From contig NZ_JANZKY010000010.1 in NCBI RefSeq assembly GCF_025770765.1, positions 143,658 through 207,657 on the forward strand: 64,000 nucleotides of DNA, in the 5' to 3' direction. A model generated the notes under the pieces. It was not told the DNA's origin. It did not search any database and saw nothing but the letters and a program-made list of their open reading frames with translations. Source of the stretch: Propionivibrio soli (GTDB lineage: Bacteria > Pseudomonadota > Gammaproteobacteria > Burkholderiales > Rhodocyclaceae). Position 1 is the first letter of the stretch. Each line of letters opens with the position of its first letter. Shown here one piece after another: positions 17,910 through 26,128 of this stretch. A program made the position numbers and the translations under genes.

Positions 17910-18919
17910 GCCTACCCAGAGACATACTCAAAACCGCCCGCCCTTCAGTTGGCGCCATGCTGTGCCGCGTTCTCTCGCGCTTCGCGCGCCGGCAAATTCT
18001 TGGTCTGGCGAGTGCCTGCGCGCTGGTTGCTTTGCCCGCTCTTTCCGGCGCCGCCGAACTCGGCCGCATTGGCGTCACGGTCACCGACCTCGGCAATCCG
18101 TTCTTCGTGCGCATCGCCCGCGGTGTCGAAAACGCCGCGCGCGGTATCGCTGGAAAGGACGTGAAGGTTTTCGTGATGTCGAGCGCCTATGACCTGCAAC
18201 GGCAGAACGAACAGATCGAAGCTTTCATCAAGAAGAAGGTCGACCTCATCATCCTCATCGCTGCCGACCCGGTGAACATCGAACCAGCCGTGCGACGGGC
18301 GCAGGCCGAAGGCATCCGCGTCATCGCGCTCGACGTGCGCGCCGCCGGTGCCGACGCGACCTTCACCACCGACAACGTGCAGGCCGGCGAACTCGCCTGC
18401 CAACACATCGTGCAGCGGCTCAAGGGCAAGGGCAACGTGGTGATCGTCTCCGGCCCACCGGTATCGTCGATCGTGGACCGGGTGTCGGGCTGTATGTCGG
18501 TTTTCAAGGCATCTCCCGAGATCAAGGTACTTTCCTACGATCGTAACGGCGGTGGTAGTTCGGAGGGCGCGTTCGCAAAAATGACGGATTTGCTGACTGC
18601 CTTTCCCCGGATCGACGCCGTGTTCGCGATCAACGACCCCACCGCGATGGGCGTGGAGGAAGCAGCCCGTCAGGCCGGGCGCAAGGAATTCTTCATTGTC
18701 GGCATCGACGGCGCGCCCAAGGCAAAGGCGCGCATGCGCGAGGTTGATTCGCTGATCGTCGCCACGGTGGCCCAGATGCCTGATCTATTGGCTCAGAAAG
18801 CGATCGAAGCGGGCTACACGCTGTTGCGGCAGAAGCCCTTGAGCCAGCCTGTGGTAATGATTCCCGGCGTTCTGCTTACGCGCGAATCGCCGCTCGATGT
18901 CGGTGGTTGGGGGCCGTGA
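17906..18919 (+). CDS. RbsB-like periplasmic binding protein, probable sensor accessory of the histidine kinase
   Basis: A 337-residue periplasmic binding protein 4 family member whose ATG overlaps the kinase stop by four bases (ATGA). It has a long N-region then a signal core (LGLASACALVALPALSG); an internal ATG at 17957 would give a more usual signal peptide. It is a paralogue of the transporter binding protein at 12640-13572: both share GVTVTDLGNPFF-like starts, GKGNVVIV-GPPVSSIVDRV-GC, VFAINDPTA and IDGAP. No permease or ATPase is next to it. Its coupling to a kinase with a helical periplasmic domain suggests it binds sugar and reports to the kinase, as TorT does for TorS. That role is inferred. 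Confidence 0.88.
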   Translation: MSLPRDILKTARPSVGAMLCRVLSRFARRQILGLASACALVALPALSGAAELGRIGVTVTDLGNPFFVRIARGVENAARGIAGKDVKVFVMSSAYDLQRQNEQIEAFIKKKVDLIILIAADPVNIEPAVRRAQAEGIRVIALDVRAAGADATFTTDNVQAGELACQHIVQRLKGKGNVVIVSGPPVSSIVDRVSGCMSVFKASPEIKVLSYDRNGGGSSEGAFAKMTDLLTAFPRIDAVFAINDPTAMGVEEAARQAGRKEFFIVGIDGAPKAKARMREVDSLIVATVAQMPDLLAQKAIEAGYTLLRQKPLSQPVVMIPGVLLTRESPLDVGGWGP

Positions 18920-18928
18920 TCCGCGTGG

Positions 18929-18958
18929 TTGTTGGCGTATCACGTCAGGGCGTATAAT
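18929..18958 (+). promoter_or_regulatory. Sigma-70 promoter of the manganese riboswitch transcript
   Basis: A perfect -10 box TATAAT at 18953-18958 lies 18 bases after a -35-like TTGTTG at 18929-18934. Transcription from about 18965 would start exactly at the 5' edge of the riboswitch, which supports the call. Confidence 0.75.
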
Positions 18959-18964
18959 GCGCGC

Positions 18965-19112
18965 CGTCATTGGGGAGTAGCCTCCCTTCGCAACGAAGGG
19001 GCGTGCGCCAACAGACTTGCCTTACGGGGCATGGCGTACGCGGTTTCCATACTTGGCGAGACCTTTGACCACCGCTTCCGAGGGCCGGAGAGGCGCGTGG
19101 TCAATCGTCTGC
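18965..19112 (+). ncRNA. yybP-ykoY manganese riboswitch
   Basis: The leader contains the conserved landmarks of this class: TGGGGAGTAGCC at 18971-18982 followed by a short hairpin, and CATACTTGGCGAG then ACCTTTGACCACC at 19048-19073, which form the two loops that join around Mn2+. The segment CGTGGTCAA near 19097-19105 can pair with TTTGACCAC, suggesting a switchable 3' helix. The next gene encodes a GDT1-type manganese exporter, the usual partner of this riboswitch. High Mn2+ would be expected to turn expression on. The 3' boundary is approximate. Confidence 0.88.
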
Positions 19113-19136
19113 TCCGGCCAGGAAAACCACAAGAAA

Positions 19137-19712
19137 ATGGAAGCCTTCCTCATCTCGACAGGCATCGTCGCTCTGGCTGAAATCGGCGACAAGACGCAAC
19201 TCCTTTCCTTCATTCTCGCCGCCAAGTTCCGCAAGGCGATGCCCATCACTCTGGGTATCCTGTTCGCGACCATCATCAACCACGGTTTCGCCGGCGCGGT
19301 GGGCGCGTTCGTCACCTCACTGGTATCGCCCGGCACCATGCGCTGGATCTTGGGCCTCTCGTTCATCGCCATGGCGATCTGGACGCTGATCCCGGACAAA
19401 TTCGACGAAGGCGATGCGAAGTTCGCCCGTTTCGGCGTCTTCGGAACCACGTTGATCGCCTTTTTCCTCGCCGAGATGGGAGATAAGACGCAGATCGCGA
19501 CCGTTGCCCTAGCCGCCCAATACAAGTCTTTTTACAGCGTTGTCTCCGGTACCACCGTCGGCATGATGATCGCCAACGTGCCGGCCGTACTGCTTGGCGG
19601 CAAGCTGGCCGACAAGCTTCCGGTGCGTCTGGTGCACGCGGTCGCCGCCGCCATTTTCGGAATTCTCGGCATTGCCACGCTGGCGGGCGCTGGCTCGGGT
19701 TTCGGGTTCTAG
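19137..19712 (+). CDS. GDT1/TMEM165 (UPF0016) family manganese exporter, MneA type
   Basis: A 191-residue membrane protein with about six hydrophobic helices and the duplicated family signature E-x-G-D-K-T: EIGDKTQLL (about 15-23) and EMGDKTQIA (about 112-120). These acidic motifs bind the transported cation in the two inverted halves. Bacterial members export Mn2+, in agreement with the manganese riboswitch directly upstream. The ATG at 19137 follows AGGAAAA; a longer reading from 19017 begins inside the riboswitch and is unlikely. The stop codon shares the palindrome CTAG with the stop of the convergent MFS gene. Confidence 0.92.
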   Translation: MEAFLISTGIVALAEIGDKTQLLSFILAAKFRKAMPITLGILFATIINHGFAGAVGAFVTSLVSPGTMRWILGLSFIAMAIWTLIPDKFDEGDAKFARFGVFGTTLIAFFLAEMGDKTQIATVALAAQYKSFYSVVSGTTVGMMIANVPAVLLGGKLADKLPVRLVHAVAAAIFGILGIATLAGAGSGFGF

Positions 19713-20953
19713 CCCGACGTCACCTGGTCAAGGCGGACAACCAGTACGAGCAATAAGACGGCGAAACCGCCAATCGTCGGGAAGATCGCTTCCAGCCCGA
19801 CGTGGGCCGCAAGCAACCCGAAGCCTGCCGGCATCAGCGCGCCGCCCAGACACGCCGCCCCAACCTGCCAACCGATGACCTTACGCGCCGTGACGGGGTC
19901 GAAGCGGCGTGGCGTTTCGTGCATCAGGCCGGGATAAACAGGCGCACAGCCGAGGCCGAGCAGTGCCAGCCCAGTCATCGCCAATACCGGCGTACCGGGA
20001 ACAAGCAGGAGGACGATGCCGGCGAGCGAAACGGCAATCCCCAGCCGCACCAGCCGCCGGTTGCCCAAGCGGTTGGAAACGAAGCCGGCGAGCACACGCC
20101 CGGCCATGATGCAGCCGTAATACAACGTCACGGCCTTGGCCGCGGTTCCGGCGTCAAAACCGCGCCCCTCGATCAACAGACTCGGCACCCACAACCCAGC
20201 CCCCATCTCGACGCCGACATACACCGTAAACAGGAAGGCTGCTAGCACCGGCGCCCACGTCGGTGTGCCTGGGCGACCTCCCGCGGCCACCTTTTCCGGG
20301 TCGTGGCGTGCCGGTCCCTGGCGTTGCCAAAGACCGAGGCTGAGCAGCAGCACGGTCGCCAAGCTCAACTGGCACACGCCGAGCAGAAGATAGCCGCGGG
20401 ACCACCCGCCGGCTGAAGTCAGCGCCGCGCCCATGATTACCGGGCCGAGCGCTGCGCCGACGCCCCAGCACGCGTGTAGCCAGTTCATGTGCTTGGACGA
20501 ATAGTGCTCGGCGACGAAATGATTGAGGCCGGCATCCACCGACCCGGCGCCAAGGCCGAGCGGGAAGGCCAGTACGACGACAAGCGGGAAGTTGGGCACG
20601 TGCGCCAACGCAAGCAGCGAAAGCCCGGTCAGCAAGGCGCTGGCGAAGGTGACTGGCCCCGTACCAAACCGCGCCAATACCCGACCGCTGACAAAGCCCG
20701 AAAGCGCTGAACACGTGGCGAGAATCAACGTGACCACGCCAAGAGCTTCCAACGGCTGCGCGAGGCTGATCCGCATCGCCGGCCACGCAAGGCCAAGAAC
20801 ACCGTCCGGCAAACCGAGGCTGACGAAGGCGAGATAAATGATCGTCAGCAGAATAAGGCGTACGAAGGCGCCACCGTGCACCGCGGCTTCCTCGGGCACA
20901 CGTTGTATCGGCACCTGCATACCGGCGACCCCGGCGCTTTTCTCCTGACTCAT
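19709..20953 (-). CDS. MFS transporter, FucP/sugar-permease-like
   Basis: A 414-residue major facilitator with about twelve membrane segments. Near residues 50-75 it has the SLGLPDGVLGLAWP segment and later GAGSVDAGLNHFV and HACWGVGAALGP, patterns seen in fucose/glucose/galactose-permease-like transporters. A central cytoplasmic loop (about residues 215-235) divides the halves. Its start overlaps the stop of the DeoR regulator gene by four bases (ATGA), forming a two-gene operon, so it probably carries a sugar or sugar derivative sensed by that regulator. The substrate is not determined. It ends in a four-base overlap with the convergent manganese exporter gene. Confidence 0.85.
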   Translation of the reverse strand: MSQEKSAGVAGMQVPIQRVPEEAAVHGGAFVRLILLTIIYLAFVSLGLPDGVLGLAWPAMRISLAQPLEALGVVTLILATCSALSGFVSGRVLARFGTGPVTFASALLTGLSLLALAHVPNFPLVVVLAFPLGLGAGSVDAGLNHFVAEHYSSKHMNWLHACWGVGAALGPVIMGAALTSAGGWSRGYLLLGVCQLSLATVLLLSLGLWQRQGPARHDPEKVAAGGRPGTPTWAPVLAAFLFTVYVGVEMGAGLWVPSLLIEGRGFDAGTAAKAVTLYYGCIMAGRVLAGFVSNRLGNRRLVRLGIAVSLAGIVLLLVPGTPVLAMTGLALLGLGCAPVYPGLMHETPRRFDPVTARKVIGWQVGAACLGGALMPAGFGLLAAHVGLEAIFPTIGGFAVLLLVLVVRLDQVTSG

Positions 20954-21780
20954 GCTCGACTCCCTGTAGTGGGTGTGGCGGGTGCTGCCCGGTGCACCTC
21001 GACGCCGATTGCAAGCAAGGCGGCTGCCTGCTCGTGCGGCGCGTCAGCTTCAAGAACCACGTCGTGGAACATTCGCGCCGGACCGACCGAGAACGGCGCT
21101 CCCGTGCCCAGTTTGTCGGACGTTACGGCGCCGATCACCCGCCGCGCCTGAGCGGCGAGTTGCCGTTTAAATTCAGCTTCCTCGAAGCCGAATACCGCCA
21201 CGCCTGCCACGGCGTCGAGCGCGCAGGCGCCGAGCAGATAAACGTCCGGCCGCAGTTCGGCAACATCGCGCAGCGCACGGGCACCGAAGGCGCCTCCAGT
21301 GCGTTTGTCCACAGTGCCGCCGATCATCACGACCTCGATGCCCTCACGTCCCGCCGCTTCCGCAGCAACCGCGGGAAAGTTGGTGACGAGCGTCATTCGC
21401 ATATCGTCGGGTAGCGCACGAACCGCCGCGAGGTTGGTCGAACCTGCGTCAACAAACACCGTCTGACCGGCCGCTAGCATGCTCAACAACCCGGCAACCG
21501 TTTCACCGAGGCGGCGCTTTTCGGCCGGCATGACGCGGGCGCGCTCGACGAGCGGCCCCGAGGCCGCCGAGAGCGGCAAGGCACCGCCATAAACGCGACG
21601 ACAAAGCCCAGCCGCCGCTAGCTCGCGCAGGTCGCGGCGGATCGTGTCTTCGGATGCGCCGAACTGCCGGGCAAGTTCCGCAGCCAGAACGCGGCCCTCG
21701 CTCCCGAGGCGTTCAAGAATGCGGCGTTGCCGTTCCTCGGGAAGGCATTCCTCCAGAAGCGTTGCAGAATCGCTTTGCAC
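20950..21780 (-). CDS. DeoR-family transcriptional regulator
   Basis: A 276-residue regulator with an N-terminal winged helix (about 16-72) containing RQRRILERLGSEGRV and ASEDTIRRDLREL, the DeoR recognition signature, followed by a sugar-phosphate-sensing domain with VFVDAGSTN, TNFPAVA and IGGTVDKRTGGAFG. Such proteins repress sugar operons and release DNA on binding a sugar phosphate. It is the first gene of an operon with the MFS transporter, and an inverted repeat lies 33 bases upstream, which suggests autoregulation. The sensed compound is unknown; the transporter's fucose-permease-like sequence is the only hint. Confidence 0.88.
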   Translation of the reverse strand: MQSDSATLLEECLPEERQRRILERLGSEGRVLAAELARQFGASEDTIRRDLRELAAAGLCRRVYGGALPLSAASGPLVERARVMPAEKRRLGETVAGLLSMLAAGQTVFVDAGSTNLAAVRALPDDMRMTLVTNFPAVAAEAAGREGIEVVMIGGTVDKRTGGAFGARALRDVAELRPDVYLLGACALDAVAGVAVFGFEEAEFKRQLAAQARRVIGAVTSDKLGTGAPFSVGPARMFHDVVLEADAPHEQAAALLAIGVEVHRAAPATPTTGSRA

Positions 21781-21812
21781 GTTTTCACCCGGTTCAACAT
21801 AAACGCGTCTAA

Positions 21813-21832
21813 TTGTGCATCAATACGCACAA
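21813..21832 (-). promoter_or_regulatory. Inverted repeat upstream of the DeoR gene, putative operator
   Basis: Arms TTGTGC and GCACAA are separated by eight bases, 33 bases upstream of the DeoR start. Position suggests autoregulation of the DeoR-MFS operon. Other TGTG/CACAA half-like elements follow nearby. Confidence 0.4.
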
Positions 21833-21880
21833 ACACGCAATGATCGCTGGAGTGCCCGGGAACAAAGCGAACGGGACGCC

Positions 21881-21912
21881 AAAAAAAACCGGCGAAGGGG
21901 ATCGCCGGCTTT
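21881..21912 (-). terminator. Rho-independent terminator of the chemoreceptor gene
   Basis: On the minus strand, AAAGCCGGCGA, a short loop and TCGCCGG are followed by a run of eight T residues (the A-run at 21881-21888). It lies about 50 bases after the chemoreceptor stop, a classic intrinsic terminator. Confidence 0.8.
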
Positions 21913-21958
21913 CTGCTCTTAACGTTGGGGGCGTTCGGTGGCGCCCCGAAGCTTTCCG

Positions 21959-23569
21959 TTACACCTTGAAACGCTGCACCGATTGCCTCAGATCGACAGC
22001 CAGCTGTTCCAGAGCGAGCACGTTGTCGTTGGCGGCATGCACCGATTGCGCGGACTCTTCGAGCATCGACGAAATCTGCTCGACGTTGCGCGCGACACTG
22101 CTGCTCGCCTGGCTTTGTTCGGTCGTCGCCGCCGCCACATCGCTGACCTTGCCCAAAGCGATTGCCGTCGCCTCGTTGATCTGCCGCAGTGCGTCGCCGG
22201 CCTTGGCGGCGATCTCGACGCCGCGCGTTACCTGCGGCCCTACCTGCCCCATGCCGTCGACGACGCGTTCGGTATCGCGATGAATGGCTTGAATCATGCC
22301 GGTGATTTGGTCGGTGGCTTGGCCCGTGCGCTCGGCAAGCTTGCGCACCTCGTCGGCAACGACGGCGAATCCGCGCCCTTGTTCACCGGCACGCGCGGCT
22401 TCGATCGCCGCGTTGAGGGCGAGCAGGTTCGTTTGGTCGGCGATCTCCTTGATCACCTGGGCGATGCCGCCGATTTCGCGCGAACGCTCGACGAGACCGC
22501 CGATCAACTCGGTCGCTTCGCTCACGCGGCTTGCGGCGCGTTCGATTTCGGCGCTTGCCTGATGCACAAGCTCTTGGCCCTGGTTCGCCAGTTGTGTGGC
22601 GCGGGTGGAGTTTTCCTCGGTTTCACGCGAACTCTGCGAGATGTGGTCGACGCTCACCGCGAGTTCCTCGATCGCGGCAGCCGTCGATGAAACGGCTTCC
22701 GACGACTGCTTCGCCGCGTTGTTGATCTGCTCCATCTGCCCGGACAAGCTTGCCGAAGCATCGCCCACCCGGCCGGCACTCTCCTGAATATGACCGATGA
22801 TGTCGTGCAAGCTGCCGCGCATGCGTTCGACCGATTCGATCAGGCTGCCCGATACCGTTGCCCCGTCCACTCGCTGCGTCAAATCGCCGCCCGCGATCGC
22901 GCCGGCCAGCGACGCTGCCTGATCAGGCTCACCGCCGAGGACCCGGTAGATGCGTCTGGCCATGAAAACGGCCACGGATACGACAACCGCGAAGATAACG
23001 AGTCCGATCAAGCCGAACCGCAGCGCGTACGCGGCATACGCCTCGTCGATGTCATCGATGAAGAGGCCAAAGCCGACGATCCAGTTCCACTCGGGAATCT
23101 TCACCAGGCCGTTGAGCTTCGCTACCTCGACTTCACCTTTCGGACGCTTGGTCTTGATTTCGACCATCGACTGGTCGGCAGACTTCAGCGAATCGACGTA
23201 GACCTGCATCAGCGTACGGCCATCCGGGCCTTTGCTGCCCAGATCGATCTGCCCTTCCTTGCGGGAGTCCGGATGAACGACGACGAGGCCGTCCATCTGG
23301 CGTACGAATACATAGTCATCACCCTGGCGCAACCCAGATAGCGCCTGCTTCGCCCGCGCCTGGGCCTCTTCGTGGCTGAGCTTGCCGGATTTCTCCTGCG
23401 CCACGAAAAGGTTCACCTGTTTGCCGGCTAGACTGACCATCAGCTCAATTTGGTTCCGGCGCTCCTCAATCATTGAGGAACGGATGATCTGCAGCGCGAC
23501 GACGACGAGAACGAGAGCTCCCAATGCCGCGCAGCCGACGACCCAGGCTAATCGTGTGGATAGTTTCAT
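21959..23569 (-). CDS. Methyl-accepting chemotaxis protein with a single-Cache periplasmic domain
   Basis: A 536-residue transmembrane receptor. TM1 spans about 8-30; a periplasmic domain (about 31-185) with [19 protein letters not shown] and [17 protein letters not shown] is sCache_2-like, binding small organic ligands. TM2 (about 188-210) is followed by HAMP and a signalling domain whose tip is [40 protein letters not shown]. This tip contacts CheA and CheW. GGAGGGG precedes the ATG at 23569. No C-terminal pentapeptide for CheR is seen. The gene is single, ending at a terminator. Ligand is unknown; sCache_2 receptors often sense carboxylates. Confidence 0.93.
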   Translation of the reverse strand: MKLSTRLAWVVGCAALGALVLVVVALQIIRSSMIEERRNQIELMVSLAGKQVNLFVAQEKSGKLSHEEAQARAKQALSGLRQGDDYVFVRQMDGLVVVHPDSRKEGQIDLGSKGPDGRTLMQVYVDSLKSADQSMVEIKTKRPKGEVEVAKLNGLVKIPEWNWIVGFGLFIDDIDEAYAAYALRFGLIGLVIFAVVVSVAVFMARRIYRVLGGEPDQAASLAGAIAGGDLTQRVDGATVSGSLIESVERMRGSLHDIIGHIQESAGRVGDASASLSGQMEQINNAAKQSSEAVSSTAAAIEELAVSVDHISQSSRETEENSTRATQLANQGQELVHQASAEIERAASRVSEATELIGGLVERSREIGGIAQVIKEIADQTNLLALNAAIEAARAGEQGRGFAVVADEVRKLAERTGQATDQITGMIQAIHRDTERVVDGMGQVGPQVTRGVEIAAKAGDALRQINEATAIALGKVSDVAAATTEQSQASSSVARNVEQISSMLEESAQSVHAANDNVLALEQLAVDLRQSVQRFKV

Positions 23570-23900
23570 GTTCCCCTCCGCCAGGTTATGAATGAATTCT
23601 TCGGAACCCGACGCGCGTTCCGCGTCTGTGAATTCATTCTAGACACTGTGCAGAAGGTATGGGCTAACCGATGCAAGCTAACGGTTCAAAGACGGCAGAG
23701 GACTAGCCACCCGATGAGGCGATTGGCCCACGCGCACATGCCGGAACAAAGCGCGGATGATCAATGGCATCCGGGAAAAGGCGGGGAACAGCCCGACGGA
23801 AACCACTTCATGAACGCGGTTACTTGCGCTCGTGTGTCCTCTCTCAACCGCCCACGTCCCGAAAACGGCTCAGATACGGGGTTCCCGCCGTGTCGACGAC
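23570..23900. other. Intergenic region between mnmA and the chemoreceptor gene
   Basis: A 331-base gap with no supported gene. It holds a nested inverted repeat just upstream of the chemoreceptor (listed separately). No flagellar sigma-28 promoter was found. Confidence 0.5.
23591..23638 (-). repeat. Nested inverted repeat upstream of the chemoreceptor gene
   Basis: Outer arms AATGAATTC and GAATTCATT enclose inner arms CGGAAC and GTTCCG. It begins 21 bases upstream of the chemoreceptor start, so it is either in the 5' leader as an imperfect hairpin or an operator. Confidence 0.45.
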
Positions 23901-24998
23901 TTACGCGATGATGCCGCCCCCTAGGCAGACGCGGCTCTCGTAGACCACCACGGACTGCCCGGGCGTAATGGCCCATTGCGGTTCGGCGAAACGAATGCGG
24001 CATGTTTGCGCGTCTACGCTTTCGACCTCGCACGGCGCATCCGGCTGACGATAACGCGTCTTCGCGGCGTACACCCAGTGCGTATGCGGCGCGCGCCCGG
24101 AAATCCAGGAAAGCTGGTCGGCGACCAATTCGTCCTTGAGCAACGCCGGGTGATCATGCCCCTGCACCACGTAGAGGACATTGCGCGCCATATCCTTGCC
24201 AGCGACAAACCAGGCATCGTGCTCTCCATCCTTCGCATACGTCTTCGTACCGCCGATGTGCAGCCCCTTGCGCTGCCCGAGCGTGTGGTAAGTCAGGCCG
24301 TCGTGTTCGCCGAGAACCCGCTCGTCGTCAAGGCAACGGATTTCGCCTTTCTTCGGCGGCAGATAGCGCATCAGGAACTCTTTGAACGGACGCTCGCCGA
24401 TGAAGCAGATGCCGGTCGAATCTTTCTTCACCGCCACATGCAGCCCGGCCGCTTCGGCCATTTTTCGCACGTCGCGCTTGTACAGGTCGGCGAGCGGAAA
24501 GAGCGTGCGCGCGAGTTGCTGCTGATTGAGACGATGCAGGAAGTAACTTTGGTCTTTAGTGCCGTCTTCGGCCTTGAGCAGTTGAAACTCGCCGTTGAAC
24601 TCGCGTACGCCGGCGTAATGGCCGGTGGCGATCTTGTCGGCCCCCATGGCCAACGCATGATCGAGAAACGCGCGGAACTTGATCTCCGAGTTGCACAACA
24701 CATCGGGATTCGGAGTCCTCCCAGCCTGGTATTCAGTGAGGAAGATCGAGAACACGCGTTCCCGGTATTCCTTGGCGAAGTTGACCACTTCGACGTCGAT
24801 GCCGATCTTGTCGGCGATGCTCATGACGTCGATGAGATCCTGTCGCGATGAGCAGTATTCGTCAGTGTCGTCATCTTCCCAGTTCTTCATGAACAGGCCG
24901 ATGACGTTCCATCCCTGTTCCTTCAGCAGCATCGCCGCGACGGCCGAGTCGACGCCGCCGGACAAGCCGACGACGACTGTTTTCTTTTGTTCAGGCAT
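23901..24998 (-). CDS. mnmA: tRNA-specific 2-thiouridylase MnmA
   Basis: A 365-residue cytoplasmic enzyme that inserts sulfur at position 2 of the wobble uridine of Lys, Glu and Gln tRNAs, taking sulfur from a persulfide relay. The PP-loop motif SGGVDS is at 13-18; the two catalytic cysteines are Cys102 in [12 protein letters not shown] and Cys198 in STGICFIG. The C-terminal part with [17 protein letters not shown] sequence and a beta-barrel is complete, so the length is typical. Its start overlaps the stop of the exported-protein gene by eight bases, and nudJ is next, a pairing also known in Escherichia coli (nudJ-mnmA). Confidence 0.97.
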   Translation of the reverse strand: MPEQKKTVVVGLSGGVDSAVAAMLLKEQGWNVIGLFMKNWEDDDTDEYCSSRQDLIDVMSIADKIGIDVEVVNFAKEYRERVFSIFLTEYQAGRTPNPDVLCNSEIKFRAFLDHALAMGADKIATGHYAGVREFNGEFQLLKAEDGTKDQSYFLHRLNQQQLARTLFPLADLYKRDVRKMAEAAGLHVAVKKDSTGICFIGERPFKEFLMRYLPPKKGEIRCLDDERVLGEHDGLTYHTLGQRKGLHIGGTKTYAKDGEHDAWFVAGKDMARNVLYVVQGHDHPALLKDELVADQLSWISGRAPHTHWVYAAKTRYRQPDAPCEVESVDAQTCRIRFAEPQWAITPGQSVVVYESRVCLGGGIIA

Positions 24999-25581
24999 CA
25001 GGCTTTCCCCAGCTTAACCATTTGTCCAGAGGCAACACGACGGCAGGCTGCCCATTGTCATTGAACCAGCTATCCACCGCGTAACGAACCCCTGCCATGG
25101 GGTCTCCCATCGATACCTTGCGCGGCGCAACGCCATCGATCTCCTCGATGACCGCCGTCCAGTGGTCGAAAATCAGGAAACGGGTACGCACCACCGGCTC
25201 GCGTACTCGATGCCAGCGCAACATCGCGTTTCGTTCGAGCAGGTTCAGCAACCGCGTCGTCGTCGTCGAGTGGTCGATGCAGTCCATCCGTCCGTAGACG
25301 CCATCATCGGCAATGTTGCCGCCTTTGTCGGCCCCTATCGGGGACACCTTGCCCGCCCAGCCGAGGAGACGCCCGATTGCGATGCCGATCAGAGCGCGCT
25401 CCTCGGCAGGCGTTTGCGCCGTCCCGAGGAACGTACGGATTTCGCTGAGTTGCCCGGCACTGAACGTTACGGATGCCGTGGTCAGGCAACTGTAGTTGAA
25501 GCAAACATCGACGCTTTCCTGCGCACTGACCACTGCGCCGGGTAGCAACAGCGCAAAGACGAGACCCGGCAACCGCTTCAT
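24991..25581 (-). CDS. Conserved exported protein of unknown function
   Basis: A 196-residue protein with a clear signal peptide (about 1-20, [19 protein letters not shown]). The mature part holds a Cys pair near the N-terminus (VCFNYSCL), and [20 protein letters not shown], then [19 protein letters not shown], where the Cys-His-Asp elements resemble a transglutaminase/papain-like arrangement (Cys in DCIDHS, His in DHWTAV). I do not recognise a named family. It is sandwiched between nudJ and mnmA with overlaps at both ends, so it is translated with them. It may be periplasmic; no link to tRNA modification is evident. Confidence 0.75.
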   Translation of the reverse strand: MKRLPGLVFALLLPGAVVSAQESVDVCFNYSCLTTASVTFSAGQLSEIRTFLGTAQTPAEERALIGIAIGRLLGWAGKVSPIGADKGGNIADDGVYGRMDCIDHSTTTTRLLNLLERNAMLRWHRVREPVVRTRFLIFDHWTAVIEEIDGVAPRKVSMGDPMAGVRYAVDSWFNDNGQPAVVLPLDKWLSWGKPDA

Positions 25582-26024
25582 TTGTAGTGGGTGATAAGGT
25601 CGAGCGGGTAGCGTCGCCCGGCGCGCAGGTCTTCGACGCAGCGCAGAATCATCGGGCTGCGATGACGATCTTCAAGCGCGCGTACTTCGTCGAACGAGAG
25701 CCAGCGCGGCCCGATGATGCCTTTATCCAGCGGGCGCTCGGGCTCATGGCCGATGATTCGCCCGCCGAAAGCAAAGCGCAGATAGGTAATGTCCTTGCCC
25801 GGATGCCGCCAGTTGTAGATGCCGACGAGGTATTCCGGCACGAAATGGTAGCCGGTTTCTTCCAGCGCCTCACGGGCAACCGCGTCCGTCAGCGCCTCCA
25901 ACCGTTCGAGGTGGCCGGCCGGCTGATTGAAGCGTATTCCTTCGTCGGTCTCTTCTTCGACAAGCAGGTATTTCCCGTCTTGCTCGAGCACGGCGGCGAC
26001 GGTTACATGGGGTTTCCAGATCAT
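25578..26024 (-). CDS. nudJ: Nudix phosphatase NudJ
   Basis: A 148-residue Nudix hydrolase. The Nudix box fits GX5EX7REUXEEXGU exactly, running from Gly in AGHLERLEALTDAVA to REALEETGY (about residues 37-59). The N-terminal KPHVTVAAVLEQDGKYLLVEE and FNQPAGHLE are typical of NudJ, which dephosphorylates nucleoside di- and triphosphates and HMP pyrophosphate. The position immediately upstream of mnmA is the same as in enterobacteria, which strengthens the assignment. Its stop overlaps the start of the exported-protein gene by four bases. It is divergent from ilvE, with about 100 bases between the two starts. Confidence 0.9.
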   Translation of the reverse strand: MIWKPHVTVAAVLEQDGKYLLVEEETDEGIRFNQPAGHLERLEALTDAVAREALEETGYHFVPEYLVGIYNWRHPGKDITYLRFAFGGRIIGHEPERPLDKGIIGPRWLSFDEVRALEDRHRSPMILRCVEDLRAGRRYPLDLITHYK

Positions 26025-26128
26025 TATGCGGGTAGGTAAAACGCGGCAAACCCTTATTCTACCGCCATCCGGGGGGCAAAATCGGCTAGAATCCGACCTT
26101 CGAATTCGATACCCGGGGAGACGAAATC

